A stretch of 64,000 nt of DNA from Manduca sexta (Eukaryota > Arthropoda > Insecta > Lepidoptera > Sphingidae), in NCBI RefSeq assembly GCF_014839805.1, contig NC_051121.1, forward strand, positions 5,935,116 to 5,999,115, given 5' to 3'. A model generated the notes under the pieces. It searched no databases, was not told the origin of the DNA, and was given only the letters and a program-made list of their open reading frames with translations. The translations under genes were made by a program, and so were the position numbers. Shown in pieces: positions 22,081-33,754 of this stretch (position 1 is its first letter; every line of letters starts with the position of its first letter).

Positions 22081-22310
22081 CGGCCCTGCGCGTTATTACA
22101 CTTCTTTATCAAAATAGACCTTGTACTTTTACGGGATAAAAAGTAGTCTATATGTTAAACCAAGATATGGTCTATATCTGCGCGAAATTCCATTTAAAAC
22201 TGTTTAGCAAGTTCTGCTTTTAGTCAAATATCTTCAGAAACTTTCGCATTCATAATGTCGAATAAGATTTAAAGTAAAAAGTAACTTAATGTAAAGCGTT
22301 AGAATATACA

Positions 22311-22535
22311 CATGCACACATCACGCATTTATCCCCGAAGGGTTATGCAGAGGCGCAACCAGGGCACCCACTTTTCGCCAGATATGTTCCGTCGCATGAT
22401 GTGATAGGCCGATATCGCCATATCGGCCATCATATAAAAACGCAAATATCACTTTGTCCGACCCGGGATTCGAACCCAATATCTCAGAGCGCTGCCGTAC
22501 TACACATACAGTACAACAACGCCACCGAAGCAGTC
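22311..22535 (-). mobile_element. SINE family B, near full length
   Basis: The right end GCCACCGAAGCAGTC is the complement of the tRNA-like head. GACCCGGGATTCGAACCC is the B-box. The left end is CACACATCACGCATTTATCC. The reading frame across it is an artefact. Confidence 0.78.
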
Positions 22536-22539
22536 AATA

Positions 22540-24159
22540 ACACCCAATGTTACATGATAAAATATTCGCTATGTCAGGCCATGACAGCAGCCCGTTCCCT
22601 CGGGTCGCGTTTCGGGGTCAGCCGCTATATATCCAGTAGATGGGCCGGCATAATTCTAGCGATTGTCGAGGGATACATCATGCAACGTCTCTAGTTTATG
22701 GATACTATTTTTAGACAACACTATGCTTACAAGTTAGCGCACTTTACTGAGCCAGGATGAAAATACAATAATATACTGCGGGTATTTTAAATTCTTTTAT
22801 CGTGCTGGTACCATTTATTCGGAACACGGCTGTTTTTAAAGTAACACAAATAAACATATACATTCTAAACTTATATATTGTATAGTAAATTTTGCAGCCT
22901 AATAATAATAGCATATACAAATCTAATTCGATCAAGCCTACCAGTTTTGTAAATTAACAAAATAGCCAAATTATTTTTTTACGTTATATTTTACTCCAAT
23001 ATTTTATTACTCATTCACCTTCCCATTGAAGAATTCTTATCAGGAAACCCAAAGGTCAATAACCTTCAGATACAATAAAAGAGCAAATATTCCGATACGA
23101 GGTTGAAAGGACGAAAAACAGTTTTCATTTGGGGCTTCCAAGTACAAAAGGCACGTCGGGAAATGCCCAATCGTTATCACCCCGTATCATGAACACATGG
23201 CTGGTTTTGCCTTGGCAAGACGACGAAGCGAATATATATTTTAACAAGGAAAATAGTATTGAAGATTAATAGTTCTTGGGGATTTTCAAAATGACAATAA
23301 AATTGTATTAATGTATTTCGGAAGACTATTAAAAATGATTATTGAATTAAGTAAGTAAAGTGTTTATATTGAAATAAGAGTATTTTACTGATTGTTTCGC
23401 GTTTTGTTCAGTCACGAGGATATTGTCCATTGAGACTGAAAAGTCAGGAAAAAATTATAATATAAAATAAAATCCGTAAAATGGTTTTATTTTATCGTCC
23501 AACATTCACGTAAACATAAGAAATAATAAAAGTTTTTATTTCTAAATTCTGAAAACATAAATGTTAAAAATTATTTTAGAAAAAAATATACATTTTATTT
23601 ACTGAGAAAACTTAAATTATTTTCTAAAATAACAGATGTTTTAAGTAAAACCATCTACATTTCAAAACAGACTAACGCTTGTGCTTCGATTCGAAAAGCA
23701 TTTTAAAAATTACGAAATACACTGCAGCGTCCATCTCAAAATGTATTTTAGTTTTACTTAACTTTAGCATGAAACTTGTGTCACAATATTTTATGTTCAT
23801 TCCTGCGAATCCTGCCGCTTTGTTTGCGATTTTACAGTTCAATCGCTTCTTTCACGTCATGGCGCATAATATATTGTACGGATCATTGACGTGACATGAT
23901 CGACACAGATTGGCAACAAAACAGTTCTTGAAATAAAACTATTTTGTGGATTATATTGCGGTTTCTGTATTATTTTCTCTTGGGGTGGACTGACCACGAA
24001 GGCAACAAAGTTTTTGAAACGTCAGAAAAAATTATAATATAAATCCACGGTAAAATCCGGTAAGATAGTTTTGTTTTAATGTCTAACATTCGCGTAAATA
24101 TAAGAAATCATTAAACAGAACTGTTTCATTTCTACACTTCGAATCTACATTTTATTAAA
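22540..24159. other. Unique AT-rich sequence with two GAAACGTC repeat fragments
   Basis: 23400-23525 ('CCAACATTCACGTAAACATA') and 23985-24112 ('TTTGAAACGTCAG', 'CTAACATTCGCGTAAATATA') belong to the family at 11085. The rest is unassigned. Confidence 0.5.
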
Positions 24160-24480
24160 ATAAATAATGTCAGCCCTGTAATATATAGTATCCCACTGCT
24201 GGAATGGGACCTCGTCTATTACTGAGAGGGTTTGGCCTTAGTCCATCACGTTGGCCTAGTGCGAGTTGGCATACTTCACATAACTTTGAAAATCTTATGA
24301 AGGAGGCCTCCTCTACTATTGAAAGTTTAGACATAACTTCATCACACTGGCCTCGTGCGTATTGGCAGATTTCACATACCTTCATAATTCCTATGGATAA
24401 CTTCTAAGGTATACAGGTTTCCTCTAGATGTTTTCCTCGCCGTTAAGCAAGCAATAATTCATTAAGAACATATTAATTTC
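24160..24480 (-). mobile_element. SINE family A with an internal tandem duplication
   Basis: It starts 'GTCAGCCCTGTAATATATAG' (complement of the tail). The block 'ACTGAGAGGG ... TTGGCCTAGTGCGAGTTGGC ... TTCACATAAC' at about 24207-24300 is repeated in diverged form at about 24302-24390. The tRNA-like head is missing. Confidence 0.7.
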
Positions 24481-25038
24481 TTACTAATTATTAAAAGCCA
24501 TTGTTAAATGATTCCCAACTCCTGACTATAAAGAGTATTATTGAAGTAAATCTATCTAAGATTCTATAGTAGAAAGTCCTCAGTCAGATGCAAATATATC
24601 ATCTTGAATTAAATTGTAAATAATTAACACAAACATATTTGAATTAGCAGGAAGACCGGTGGGTATATATTACCTATAAAAACATTTCCCAATACCTAGT
24701 CGTTATAATGCAAACACTAGATAGTAAGCTCTTGAAAACAAAATCAAAAACATTACAATTACATTACAATAGCACTGCAGTAAAAGAGAATCCTTTTAAA
24801 AGCCTTTTCGCATATTATGTGAAGTATTGGAAAATAACATTTCACCCCTTTGTGATTGAAATTGTACCAGAAACCCGTGGGTGAATTTTCTTTGTGCATT
24901 GTTCAGTATAAAATGACCTTTACGTTGTTCAGGTGATGGAATATCAAAGCTTACAAAGGTTAAAAATATTTCATTTCAGTAATGGCGTACTGTTATTGTG
25001 TCTTCTATTGGATATTTTTACGTGAAACTAGTATGACA

Positions 25039-25185
25039 GCGGCGATAGTATATTTTAAAGTGGAAGAGACTGCCGCGCCGCATGTTCGCGGATTCAAAAT
25101 TCGAGGACACGCACCTCTAACTTTTCTAAAATGTGTGTATTCTTTGGGATTGTGAACTGTGCATTAAAACATCTTGAGACAACAC
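25039..25185 (+). mobile_element. SINE family A, truncated copy
   Basis: Head GCGGCGATAG, then 'GAGACTGCCGCGCCGCATGT' and 'GGACACGCACCTCTAACTTT'. The 3' half is absent. Confidence 0.65.
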
Positions 25186-25199
25186 ACCATGAATGCTAA

Positions 25200-25692
25200 T
25201 ACGAAATAGATGTTCTTAGTTCCACTTCTATTTACCCCATATTATGATGTAGCTATCGTATTATTAAATAATAATCGTTTCTCAAATTTCATTCAGAATG
25301 TTCGAGAGAAAACTAAAGTTCTATAAAAATCCAGGTTTTATTGTCTGAATATTTCTAACCAGGATTTCAATCTACATCAATGATCATTCCACTATAACAT
25401 CCACATCCACATCCACAATCCACGAACCATGAGATCCTCCATTAAAATGGAAACAGGAAATGTACTCAGGAACAATTAAAGCGTAGATAATTTCGCCACA
25501 CCCGCGGCTATTTTACTTCGAGATCTTACTCAAGTCCAACCTTTACTATGAGATTGCAGATATGGGTCGCATGCATGTTTAGGACAGAGCTGTAGTTAAA
25601 CAAGACTTATTTGTCGCTTCGTAACTTTGAAAAGAGCTTTGCTATGAATCACTTAGTCTTCATAAATAAATTTGGAGGCTTGCTGTGATTAC
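25200..25692. other. Unique sequence, no gene seen
   Basis: No frame or repeat recognised except a short ATCCAC run at about 25400. Confidence 0.45.
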
Positions 25693-25895
25693 ATACATCT
25701 TTCATCATCATCATCATCATTATCATTATCATCATCATTATAATCATCATCAGCCCATTGCAGTCCATTTCTGGACATAAGCCTCTCCTAAGGTACGCCA
25801 CAGAGCCCGGTCTGCTGCTTTATGCATCCAGTCGCTGCCGACTCTCTTGTATAAGTCGTCCCGCCATCTAGCCAGAGAGTGTCTTATGCTACAAA
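25693..25895 (-). pseudogene. LINE ORF2 C-terminus with ATC/GAT tail (type 1)
   Basis: On the reverse strand about 43 codons ending at 25750 read through WRDDLYKRVGSDWM, ADRALWRTLGEAYVQKW and a stop. The GAT repeat follows (25700-25750 on the forward strand). This is the extreme C-terminus of a reverse transcriptase polyprotein from a non-LTR element. The frame is open to its natural stop, but the copy is 5'-truncated and dead. Confidence 0.82.
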
Positions 25896-25899
25896 GCTT

Positions 25900-26670
25900 T
25901 GTTTTTGGTTTATAAGGATCTACACAGTGAATAAACAGCTACAGATAATTATTTCCTAGTTAGTACCAACTAATTGAATGTATTTTAACAGGATTTACTG
26001 GCTGGTTCATTAAAAAAAGAAAAAGGCTGTTTGAATATAATAAAAACGAAATGAGTTCGCTGGCTCACTATAATAAGGCCCTATGTTATTTTTTATTGAT
26101 ATTGGAAAAATTAGATTTAAAATTTTGTGTTGGTAATTTGAAAAAACAGTAATTTATGGTGCTACCTTTATTTATCTTTCGGGGTCATGGATTTTTTTAC
26201 TGAAAAAGACTAATAATCATGTTCTATTTATGCAAAAGGTATATAACTTAATATACGCATGTACCTCTGTGGTGTAACCTTTGCATCAACAACCCATTTT
26301 TTATTCATTTACCCCACTACGTAACCATCTCATTCACACTTCTATTACAAAAAAGGGAAGTATCTTCTGGGCTCCAGCATTCGATTCCCGGCTAAATTGA
26401 TTAATCGCACAACGAAATGCTTCATTATGTAAATAATGATCTGTAGATATACAGAGATGGCAGAGATTGAAGAGCGAGCGTTACTCGCGAGGGGCGTGCC
26501 GTCCCCTGATGGATGAAATGAATGAGTTCGAAGCACTAAATTACACGTGTTACATATCTTGATAGACATATGTAATGATAATACTGTTTATAGTTGATTT
26601 GGTGGCAGTGTGTACTGGAAACTCTAAGGATGACACTGAGGACTAGCTCAGGATTTTAAAAATTAATAAA
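25900..26670. other. Unique sequence, no gene seen
   Basis: The 74-codon reverse frame at 26345-26569 shows no recognisable domain. Confidence 0.4.
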
Positions 26671-26671
26671 A

Positions 26672-26750
26672 TTTAATATTTATCACGTAGGCGAACATTG
26701 CACTTGTGATACGTCAAAACAATTTATAAGAATAATTATTATTTCTAAAT
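26672..26750 (-). repeat. LINE-like 3' tail fragment (inverted partner of 28490)
   Basis: 'TTTATCACGTAGGCGAACAT' and 'TGATACGTCAAAACAA' are the complement of 28500-28560. The family probably represents a retrotransposon 3' untranslated end. Confidence 0.6.
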
Positions 26751-26859
26751 AACATAAGATCACTTATATAGGTATGTATAACTACAGACATTTTAAATTA
26801 GGAATAAAATTAATCAGGAAAACAAAGCCAACAAACAACACGTTTTATTTTGAAAGAAA

Positions 26860-26893
26860 GTACGAAGAGGACGGAGCCGCGAGCAAAAGCTAG
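26860..26893 (+). repeat. Helitron-like 3' end fragment
   Basis: GACGGAGCCGCGAGCAAAAG followed by CTAG and T: a hairpin-bearing terminus like that at 35349-35376. The 5' end was not located. Confidence 0.55.
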
Positions 26894-26984
26894 TACTATA
26901 TAAATCTATTTTTCTCAAGTGCAAAACGAGCCCATTACATAGCCAGCGTCTCTCATCTACCCCTGGCTCTCCTCCGACTCTGCT

Positions 26985-27100
26985 CACTCTGTCGACCCTT
27001 CAGAGTGTCAACCAGTGCAACCAGAGCACCCATTTTCTCCAAATATGATCCACCTCATAATGTGACAGTTGCACCTATCGCCATATTCTTTTCAATAAAT
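26985..27100 (-). repeat. SINE family B fragment
   Basis: 'CAACCAGAGCACCCATTTTC' and 'CACCTATCGCCATATTC' match the complement of the body. Confidence 0.6.
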
Positions 27101-27511
27101 ATTTTACTTACACCACACTAGTCGAAAATCCGTAGCGGCAGTAAAACTGCAGACTCAAGATACTAAAGTTGATGTAAATGAGACTTAAGCCGTGCAACGT
27201 TGCATGAGTCCTCATATGAAACCCCACGCAATAACATTCCCCGACTCATTCTTGATAATCCTGAAAACTGCAAAACCTTAGTTTCAAACAGATAAGATAA
27301 TGTATTCAAATTGAACTATGAAATTAGTTTCTGCAACACTTTGAAGAACTTTTCTCGTTTCTACAATATGAAATTATAATTAAACACAACTTTTCTTGTT
27401 AAGTTCAGTGTAGGAATTTTTTATTTTTCGAAAAAAGATAAAATTAGCGTCGCTAACTTTATGCATTTTTAATACTGAGTATCTATTGCAATTGTTTGTG
27501 TTGAATAGTGA

Positions 27512-27733
27512 TAAGGTCAGAGCAGCCTATTCCATCTACGGCGGCATATCTGTGTTTTTGCATTTACGGGCGCTCTATACGAAAGATAGCTTTGATAGCC
27601 GTATAGGTAAATAGTTGATTTTTTGACCGTCTTACCTGTACGGTTTTAAAAGCTGGCATTTTATTAGAAAATCTGTAATTGAAAAAAGACGGATTTGCCC
27701 CCAGAGACGGAATAGCCTCCCTCCCTGACCTCT
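27512..27733. mobile_element. MITE family TAAGGTTAGGG, copy 2 (diverged)
   Basis: The left end TAAGGTCAGAGCAGCCTATT and right end GAATAGCCTCCCTCCCTGACCT are inverted. 'AAAAAAGACGGATTTGCCC' matches copy 1. About 222 bp. Confidence 0.7.
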
Positions 27734-28440
27734 CTAGAGTAATTTTACAAACCAATTATTATCTTTTATTGTCCTTTTACCATAGCGATATCACTATGGT
27801 ATGGTAGAATGTTTATTCTACAAAACCTAACTGATGCATTATTTTTAAATATTACAATACATTTAATATCCAAATCTATGTTTCTCATAGATTAATCATT
27901 CAAATACTTTACTTTCAACAGTTGTTATAAATAAAACATCTTGAATGTGACCAGTTTTGGCTGTTTAATACAACTCCTAAACCATTTTATTGGCCAAATT
28001 CTAACTTACCAAGTTTCATTACAAAGCCCGCCTTTTCTTATAACATTAACAATTTACAGAAAAGTATGGCACTAAGAAGTTTTCTATTATAGAAAATATA
28101 TTGTCCGCGACCACTTTCGAGTTTTGAAGTTGGGAACTTACAAAGGATATCGTCATTTTGTTATGTAACAATGGGAGTTGGAACTGGTATTTCATGAGAC
28201 GTCTTAAGAATACAAATTAGGGAATTTCTTTTCTTATAGAAATGATATTAAATGCTAAGATTCCTTTTTTTGAAGGCATGAAAGGTTTAATCGAAATATA
28301 TTCTCTTGCATTAGTTTGTATAAAAGTGGTCATTTATTCTTGCTTGTTTGTGATTTACATTGTCTACCTAATATGATGAATATGTAGGTTATTCCTTCTT
28401 TTTGTGGCAATTAACTATGAATAACGATCTACTATCCCTA
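27734..28440. other. Unique AT-rich sequence, no gene seen
   Basis: A short palindromic patch, CCATAGCGATATCACTATGG, lies at about 27780. Nothing else recognised. Confidence 0.45.
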
Positions 28441-28489
28441 ATTTAAAATGTCCATAGTTATATAAGTAATTTTAATAGTTGTTTAGAAA

Positions 28490-28575
28490 TAATAATTATT
28501 CTTATTCTTTGTTTTGACGTATCATAAGTGCAACTTTGTTCGCCTACGTGATAAATAAAGTATTTTATTTTTTTT
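28490..28575 (+). repeat. LINE-like 3' tail fragment
   Basis: 'GTTTTGACGTATCATAAGTG', 'TTCGCCTACGTGATAAATAA' and an A/T-rich tail. Inverted copy at 26672-26750. Confidence 0.6.
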
Positions 28576-28646
28576 AAACGTTTTTGAGAAAACTCTGACT
28601 CCCGAGATACAGTCAACACTAGTTCGAGAGTCATGGTATCTATCTA

Positions 28647-28931
28647 TCTACATATATAAAAATGAATCCCCAGTTCCCTTGGTCACGCCATCACGCGTGA
28701 ACGGCTGGACCGATTTCACTAATTTTTTTTCTGTTGTATTTATTACTCTCGAGAGAAGGTTCTTATGGAAGAAAAAATAAAAAAATTGCGCGGAAAATTA
28801 GAAAATTTTGGAAAACTTAACGAAAATATTAATTGTGTATAACTGTCAATTGTTTAAAATAACTTTCAGCGATTGACAGAATGCGCGCTGCAAATTCATA
28901 GTTAAGACTGGACGTCTGTCGGGTCAGCTAG
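28647..28931 (+). mobile_element. Helitron-like element, 285 bp
   Basis: It begins TCTACATATATAAAAATGAA after an A and ends GGGTCAGCTAG before a T. The 5'-TC, 3'-CTAG and A/T host site are Helitron hallmarks. Non-autonomous; no frame. Confidence 0.65.
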
Positions 28932-28934
28932 TTC

Positions 28935-30060
28935 AAAATAAAATGTACATTCATAATATAATTATGGCAATAAAGATTATTAGGTATTATTATTATTATA
29001 TTATATTTATAACTTCAATAACGTTTAGAATCAGAAAAAACTGCATTGACTAATGGCATGTCATAATGGCTTAATAACGCTTAGAGGAAAAATTGCTTCT
29101 AATATCTAATTGTATAAAGATGTTTCAACATAATAAGACTTCATAAATGATTGACAACATTCAAAACCAGTATCATGAATGTCTAAAAGTTTATAAAAAT
29201 AGTATTTTCTGTACTTATGGTATTTAGAACCCAAGATTGAAGCTAATTTACACTAACCCAGTCAAGGTATTAATGACTACTAAAATTTGTTTGCATCTTT
29301 GGGAAAAAATCTATAAAGTAACAAACGTAGAAGTTAGATAATGATACCAGTGTTGGACACTTCGATAACTTTGCCTATTTATTTCAAAATTATATTTGAC
29401 TTAGGCTTGCAACAAAAGTTAATAATTAAAATAGAAGAGACAAATACGACGGTATTCGATGGTATTTGTGATACAGCGACTAGCTCGCATCCTATCATAT
29501 CATGTGACGGCAACACATGGCGAAAAGTTGGTGCACTAACCTCTGCCTAACCTTTATTATCTTTAAATACAACAGTTTTTAAAATAAAATATAACCATAT
29601 ATTTAACAAAGGCATCCAAAGCCACTTAACCGAATCTGATTGACGTAAATACCCACCCATAATGCGAAGTCAAATTTTGGGCCAGACCCGTAGTCTTAAC
29701 AAGCATTATACTCAGCAGTGGAATGGCCCTTAACATACTTTCCCGCTCCTCAGAGCTACTGACCTGCAAGTCGTTATTTTTTAATGGTTTCACACTTTTG
29801 AAATTGGGTGTGGAAAATGTTTTTTAAAAGGCTTAAGATACTTCGCTTCTGTATTTACACGATTATAAATGACTAGGTTTTGTTCGTGGCTCCGTTTTGA
29901 TAAATATGATTCCGCAGCGGTCTTTTCTCGTCAGGTGAAAAGACTGCTTTACATTAGGTGCAGTATGGCTTTTTGTTAAAAATATTCACACGAACTAATT
30001 TATAAAATATGCCCTAGATTTTTTAGACGTGTACAGCAAAGTGGCCCCACTGCCCCCGAT
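28935..30060. other. Mostly unique sequence with a SINE B scrap
   Basis: 29460-29560 carries 'TCATATCATGTGACGGCAAC' and 'CGAAAAGTTGGTGCACTAAC', a SINE B 3' half (+). The rest is unassigned. Confidence 0.5.
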
Positions 30061-30064
30061 AGTT

Positions 30065-30283
30065 AGTGAAGTGAGGTTCAAGAGAATGTTGACTGACGAG
30101 CGATGATTACTCCTCGACAGTTGACACAATTATGCCGGTTTGTTAGAACCGCATTTACACAGGCTACTCCCGGAACGCGACACACATACGTGGCCACTGT
30201 GGTAAAGTTTAAAACGTTTTGTATGGTGGGCGCTATCTCGGCGGATATAAAATATATCCTACCAGCAAATATATTGTAAAATT
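30065..30283 (+). repeat. Dispersed repeat P, copy
   Basis: 'GAGCGATGATTACTCCTCGA', 'ACAATTATGCCGG', 'CTCCCGGAACGCGACACAC' and 'GCGGATATAAAATATATCC'. It is longer on the right than the copy at 9235. Confidence 0.7.
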
Positions 30284-30479
30284 TGATATTGTAATATTTG
30301 AGTGGACGCACGCAGTACGCACTCCAAGTACGTAGAAAGTCTGCGTACTTGTAGTGGATTTAACTTTCTTACAAACTAGTAATTCTTATACCTATAATTA
30401 ACCGCATTTATATAAATAAAAAATTCACAGTTTCCAACTTACAATGGGTACTCGAATTACCACCTAAAACCAAATATCA

Positions 30480-30880
30480 GGGTTAAACTCCAAAGCGGAA
30501 TAACACGATACGTGCAACAATCGGCGAGCGAACGAAAAATATAGAAAACATTATGCAAATACTCCAAAAATCGCTCGCACTTTTGCAACCCTTTTATTTC
30601 GTGTTCTCAAATCCTATACACATAACCGTAAATGCGATTCTGATCCTAATGGACGCCAATATTGTCCCACGCCGGGTCGCATTTAGCCTTCAGCTGACAC
30701 GGCTCGCCCGCCGCTGATCAGGGTTAAATGGTATGGAACGGGTCTCTGTTCCCACGTTCCGCCGAATATGATAACAGTGCGAGCGTTTTCGATTTTTCGT
30801 TATAAATTTTGCCATTTATTTGCCAAACCCGGAGATCGAACTCAAGACCTCTGCATTGTAATCGATACCAGATAATTTAT
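30480..30880. other. GC-richer unique block
   Basis: About 300 bp with more G, C and CG than the flanks, bounded by ATCAGGGTTAAA at 30477 and again at 30718. At about 30830 'GAGATCGAACTCAAGACCTC' resembles a SINE B B-box on the reverse strand. No exon or splice pair supported. Confidence 0.4.
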
Positions 30881-31979
30881 GGGTACACGTACAAATTATC
30901 TTGCGTCAACTAAATGCATCAAATTCAATTGTTTTGACTTATTTTCTGTTAAGACAAAATAATAATAAAACAATGACAAGCACTAAGCAATTGTGGTTTC
31001 CGTCATCAACCAAATGTATTTGTCATTGCGTTGTATAAAAAATCATTTTCTGACCTACTGTTTTCTCGTAAGAACTATCCTTTTCTCTGTAACATTTTTT
31101 ATAACAATAGGTCAGCAAATGAGCAAGCGCATGACTTGATATTTCGATATTCGCATCTTCTGTAGATACCTCTTTATAATTATAATGCCATTATGTATGA
31201 TCTGAATTATAAAATAGCACATGTCCCTTTCTGATGTCAATAGTACTCCATTTTATGAACCAGAATGATTGTCATGTGCGTCAAATTTCACCCAAAACCA
31301 TTCAGGAGTTTCCACTTGTATTTCTAACATAAAAAGAATAAACTATTGCATTTCTATTGGTAAAATACCTTCCACATGAAGTATTCCATAAATAACATTA
31401 CACTCTCCATTTCCGTCTCCTATAAACGAAATAATGTTCTAATAATACTTCATCCCTAATTTCGTCACCAAACTTGAAGACAGTGCCAAGTTTGGTGTCA
31501 ATACGAAAAGTTTCCGCCATCCTCTTGTTTGGGTTGTTTTGACGGACTTACAGACCCGAAAACATTAACAACTATCGCAAACATTGCTGAATATCTGAAT
31601 AATATTTACTTATCTGTAAAGGAAACTATGAAAATATCTTTTATAGAGCCTACAATATCAAAAAAGTTATGTATGCTATACTGCCGTCATAAGGAAAGAA
31701 GACGTACCTGTTATATTATTTCAAATTTGTTTTAAATACATATTCGTGATTAGTAAAAAAAATCGAACATAAATGTATGTGGAAACGTCAATTTTCCTCA
31801 TGGAGTAAGTAGGTGCAGTAGGCGGGTGCACTCTCTATTCCTTCATTCTCATGTTACGGTGAGACGACAATACGACAAATCCGAAGAGAGATGCGCAGGA
31901 CTAACGACTACATACTTTTCGAAGCAAACTTCGTGTGTCAGAGCTGCGAATGAATATAATAGACTCAATATTTTTAGGG
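30881..31979. other. Mostly unique sequence with a dispersed-repeat fragment
   Basis: 31215-31345 ('CGTCAAATTTCACCCAAAAC') belongs to the family at 1110. The 68-codon frame at 31529 has no recognisable feature. Confidence 0.45.
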
Positions 31980-32065
31980 CCGACCGGACAATCAAATCCA
32001 AGACCTCGGTGTAATAGTCATGTTCGTTTCGCATGCGCAATAAAACTACGCCACCGAGGCTCTCA
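31980..32065 (-). repeat. SINE family B head fragment
   Basis: 'AATCCAAGACCTCGGTG' and 'AAACTACGCCACCGAGGC' are the complement of the B-box region and head. Confidence 0.6.
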
Positions 32066-32463
32066 AATACTGTTTAAAAAAAAACTGATGAGCGGCAGAA
32101 ATATACATCAAAACGATCACCATCTAGTGAAAGAATCGCAAACAGAAGACCTTTAAAATAAAACATATCCTTGACACACAAAACATATTACAACACTTAG
32201 AAGCCTTAAAACAAAGCTACACGAATCAACCACGCATCAACTAGGTTACGAGTCTGACCGCAATTTTTTATGATTTCTCCCAAATAAAGCCGCGATATTC
32301 GGCTTACTGTAAAGGAATATGAACGAGCGTAATATTGTATGAAAAAAGAATAAATGAATCATAAAACGATGTTTTAAATTGCATTATAATAACAAAAGAC
32401 GAGACAATGAACGAAATGAAATGAAAGAAAAAAGAAATGAAAGTAATGACACTTTATATTAAA

Positions 32464-32761
32464 CTAGCTTTTGCTCGCGGCTTCACCCGCGTGATAGAGT
32501 TTTCCGAGATTATACTTCAACTATATATTTTCCCAGGATAGTCGCCAGGATTGTCGGGTCTTAAACTATCTCCATATCAAATTTCGTTTTCTTATACCAC
32601 GTTTTATATCACATCACATTCCCGTGGGAACGGGATAAAAAGTATCCTATGTCCGTCTCCTGGTTTTAAGATACCTCCCTACCAATTTTCAGCCAAATCG
32701 GTTCAGCCGTTCTTGAGTTATAAATAGTGTAACTAACACAACTTTCTTTTATATATATAGA
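32464..32761 (-). mobile_element. Helitron-like element, 298 bp
   Basis: On the reverse strand it starts TCTATATATATAAAAGAAAG and ends GCCGCGAGCAAAAGCTAG, with a GC-rich hairpin before the CTAG. It lies between A/T bases as expected. No frame. Confidence 0.72.
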
Positions 32762-32913
32762 TATATAATTGAAACATACAAATAATTCAGTATTCATTCA
32801 CATATAATTTCAGAAATGTTTAATCAATTGGTAAAAGTTGATCATAGTGTTAAGACAACAAAAATTACAACTGTCATTGTAAGAATTAAGTCAATAAATC
32901 ATCATCATTATCA

Positions 32914-32967
32914 TCAGATCGTAGCAGTCCACTGTTTGACATAGACCTTGCCCAAGATACGCCACAG
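32914..32967 (-). pseudogene. LINE ORF2 C-terminal remnant (type 1)
   Basis: The reverse strand reads LWRILGKVYVKQWTATI and a stop, followed by a GAT-type repeat at 32899-32914. Third example of the tail at 21492 and 25750, more diverged. Confidence 0.72.
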
Positions 32968-33030
32968 AATAATAAATATGAATAAAACAGGTTAATCATT
33001 TTACTTCTATATTCAGGCAGGTTAATATAT

Positions 33031-33391
33031 ACATATTATAAAACAAAGTTGTGTGTCTGTATGTAATCTATTTTATCAAAAGCTACTGGAGGGATTTTGT
33101 ATGGTTTTTACTAAAAGATAGAGCAATTTTTAACCTTCAAGAAGGCGCTCGGCGTCGAATCGACCGCACTTAAAACGTTTTTGTTTACAGTTCCTAATAT
33201 TTTCGTTAGAACCGTTTCTTGCCTTAAGGTTTAGGTTAATAGTACTTACGGTTTTATCTCAATTGATTGATTATAACGATTACTATTGAAGAGATCGCGT
33301 GTTTGTAAAAAATCTCGTGGGTTGGGATTTACGCGGCAAAACCTTTGTGACCCACTGATTTCCACGCGAACGAAGCCGCAGGCACAGCTAG
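33031..33391 (+). mobile_element. Helitron-like element, about 360 bp
   Basis: The 5' side 'TATTATAAAACAAAGTTGTG' and 3' side 'CGAACGAAGCCGCAGGCACA' followed by GCTAG and T fit this class. The 5' TC is not preserved. Confidence 0.55.
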
Positions 33392-33566
33392 TATATTTTA
33401 TGAATAACTTGTGTCCAATGAAAAATCTGCTACAAAACATAAGGAACAATACATCTAACATTAGTAAATAATGGCAGGCAATAAACAACCTTATTGCGTA
33501 AGCGTTGATCCATGCTCATTGCTTCCATACATCTGAACGGGTACATGTAATGATCCTCTCAAAGAT

Positions 33567-33750
33567 CAGGGCCCTTATTCTGTATGATAGTGTAAACGCG
33601 TAACGCGGCCGTGTCATGTTATCTTCGAGAAATGTGCGTGGAATGGTATTCTGTAAGCCAAATTTCTATAGTACTAAACATGATGCGTTGTGTTATGTGC
33701 TTGTTACGCACGGTTAAAATAACGAGCAGGATAGAGAATAAGGCCCCTGG
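33567..33750 (+). mobile_element. 185-bp MITE, family GGGCCTTATTCT, copy 2
   Basis: The ends CAGGGCCCTTATTCTGTAT and (complement) CAGGGGCCTTATTCTCTAT are inverted repeats with few mismatches. The body closely matches 286-471. A CAGGG start is seen in hAT elements, but no 8-bp duplication is evident. Confidence 0.78.
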
Positions 33751-33754
33751 GTTG

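Noticed and set aside
22401..22694. A 97-codon + strand frame
   Set aside because: It lies across a reverse-oriented SINE B and its flank; the sequence is explained by the SINE.
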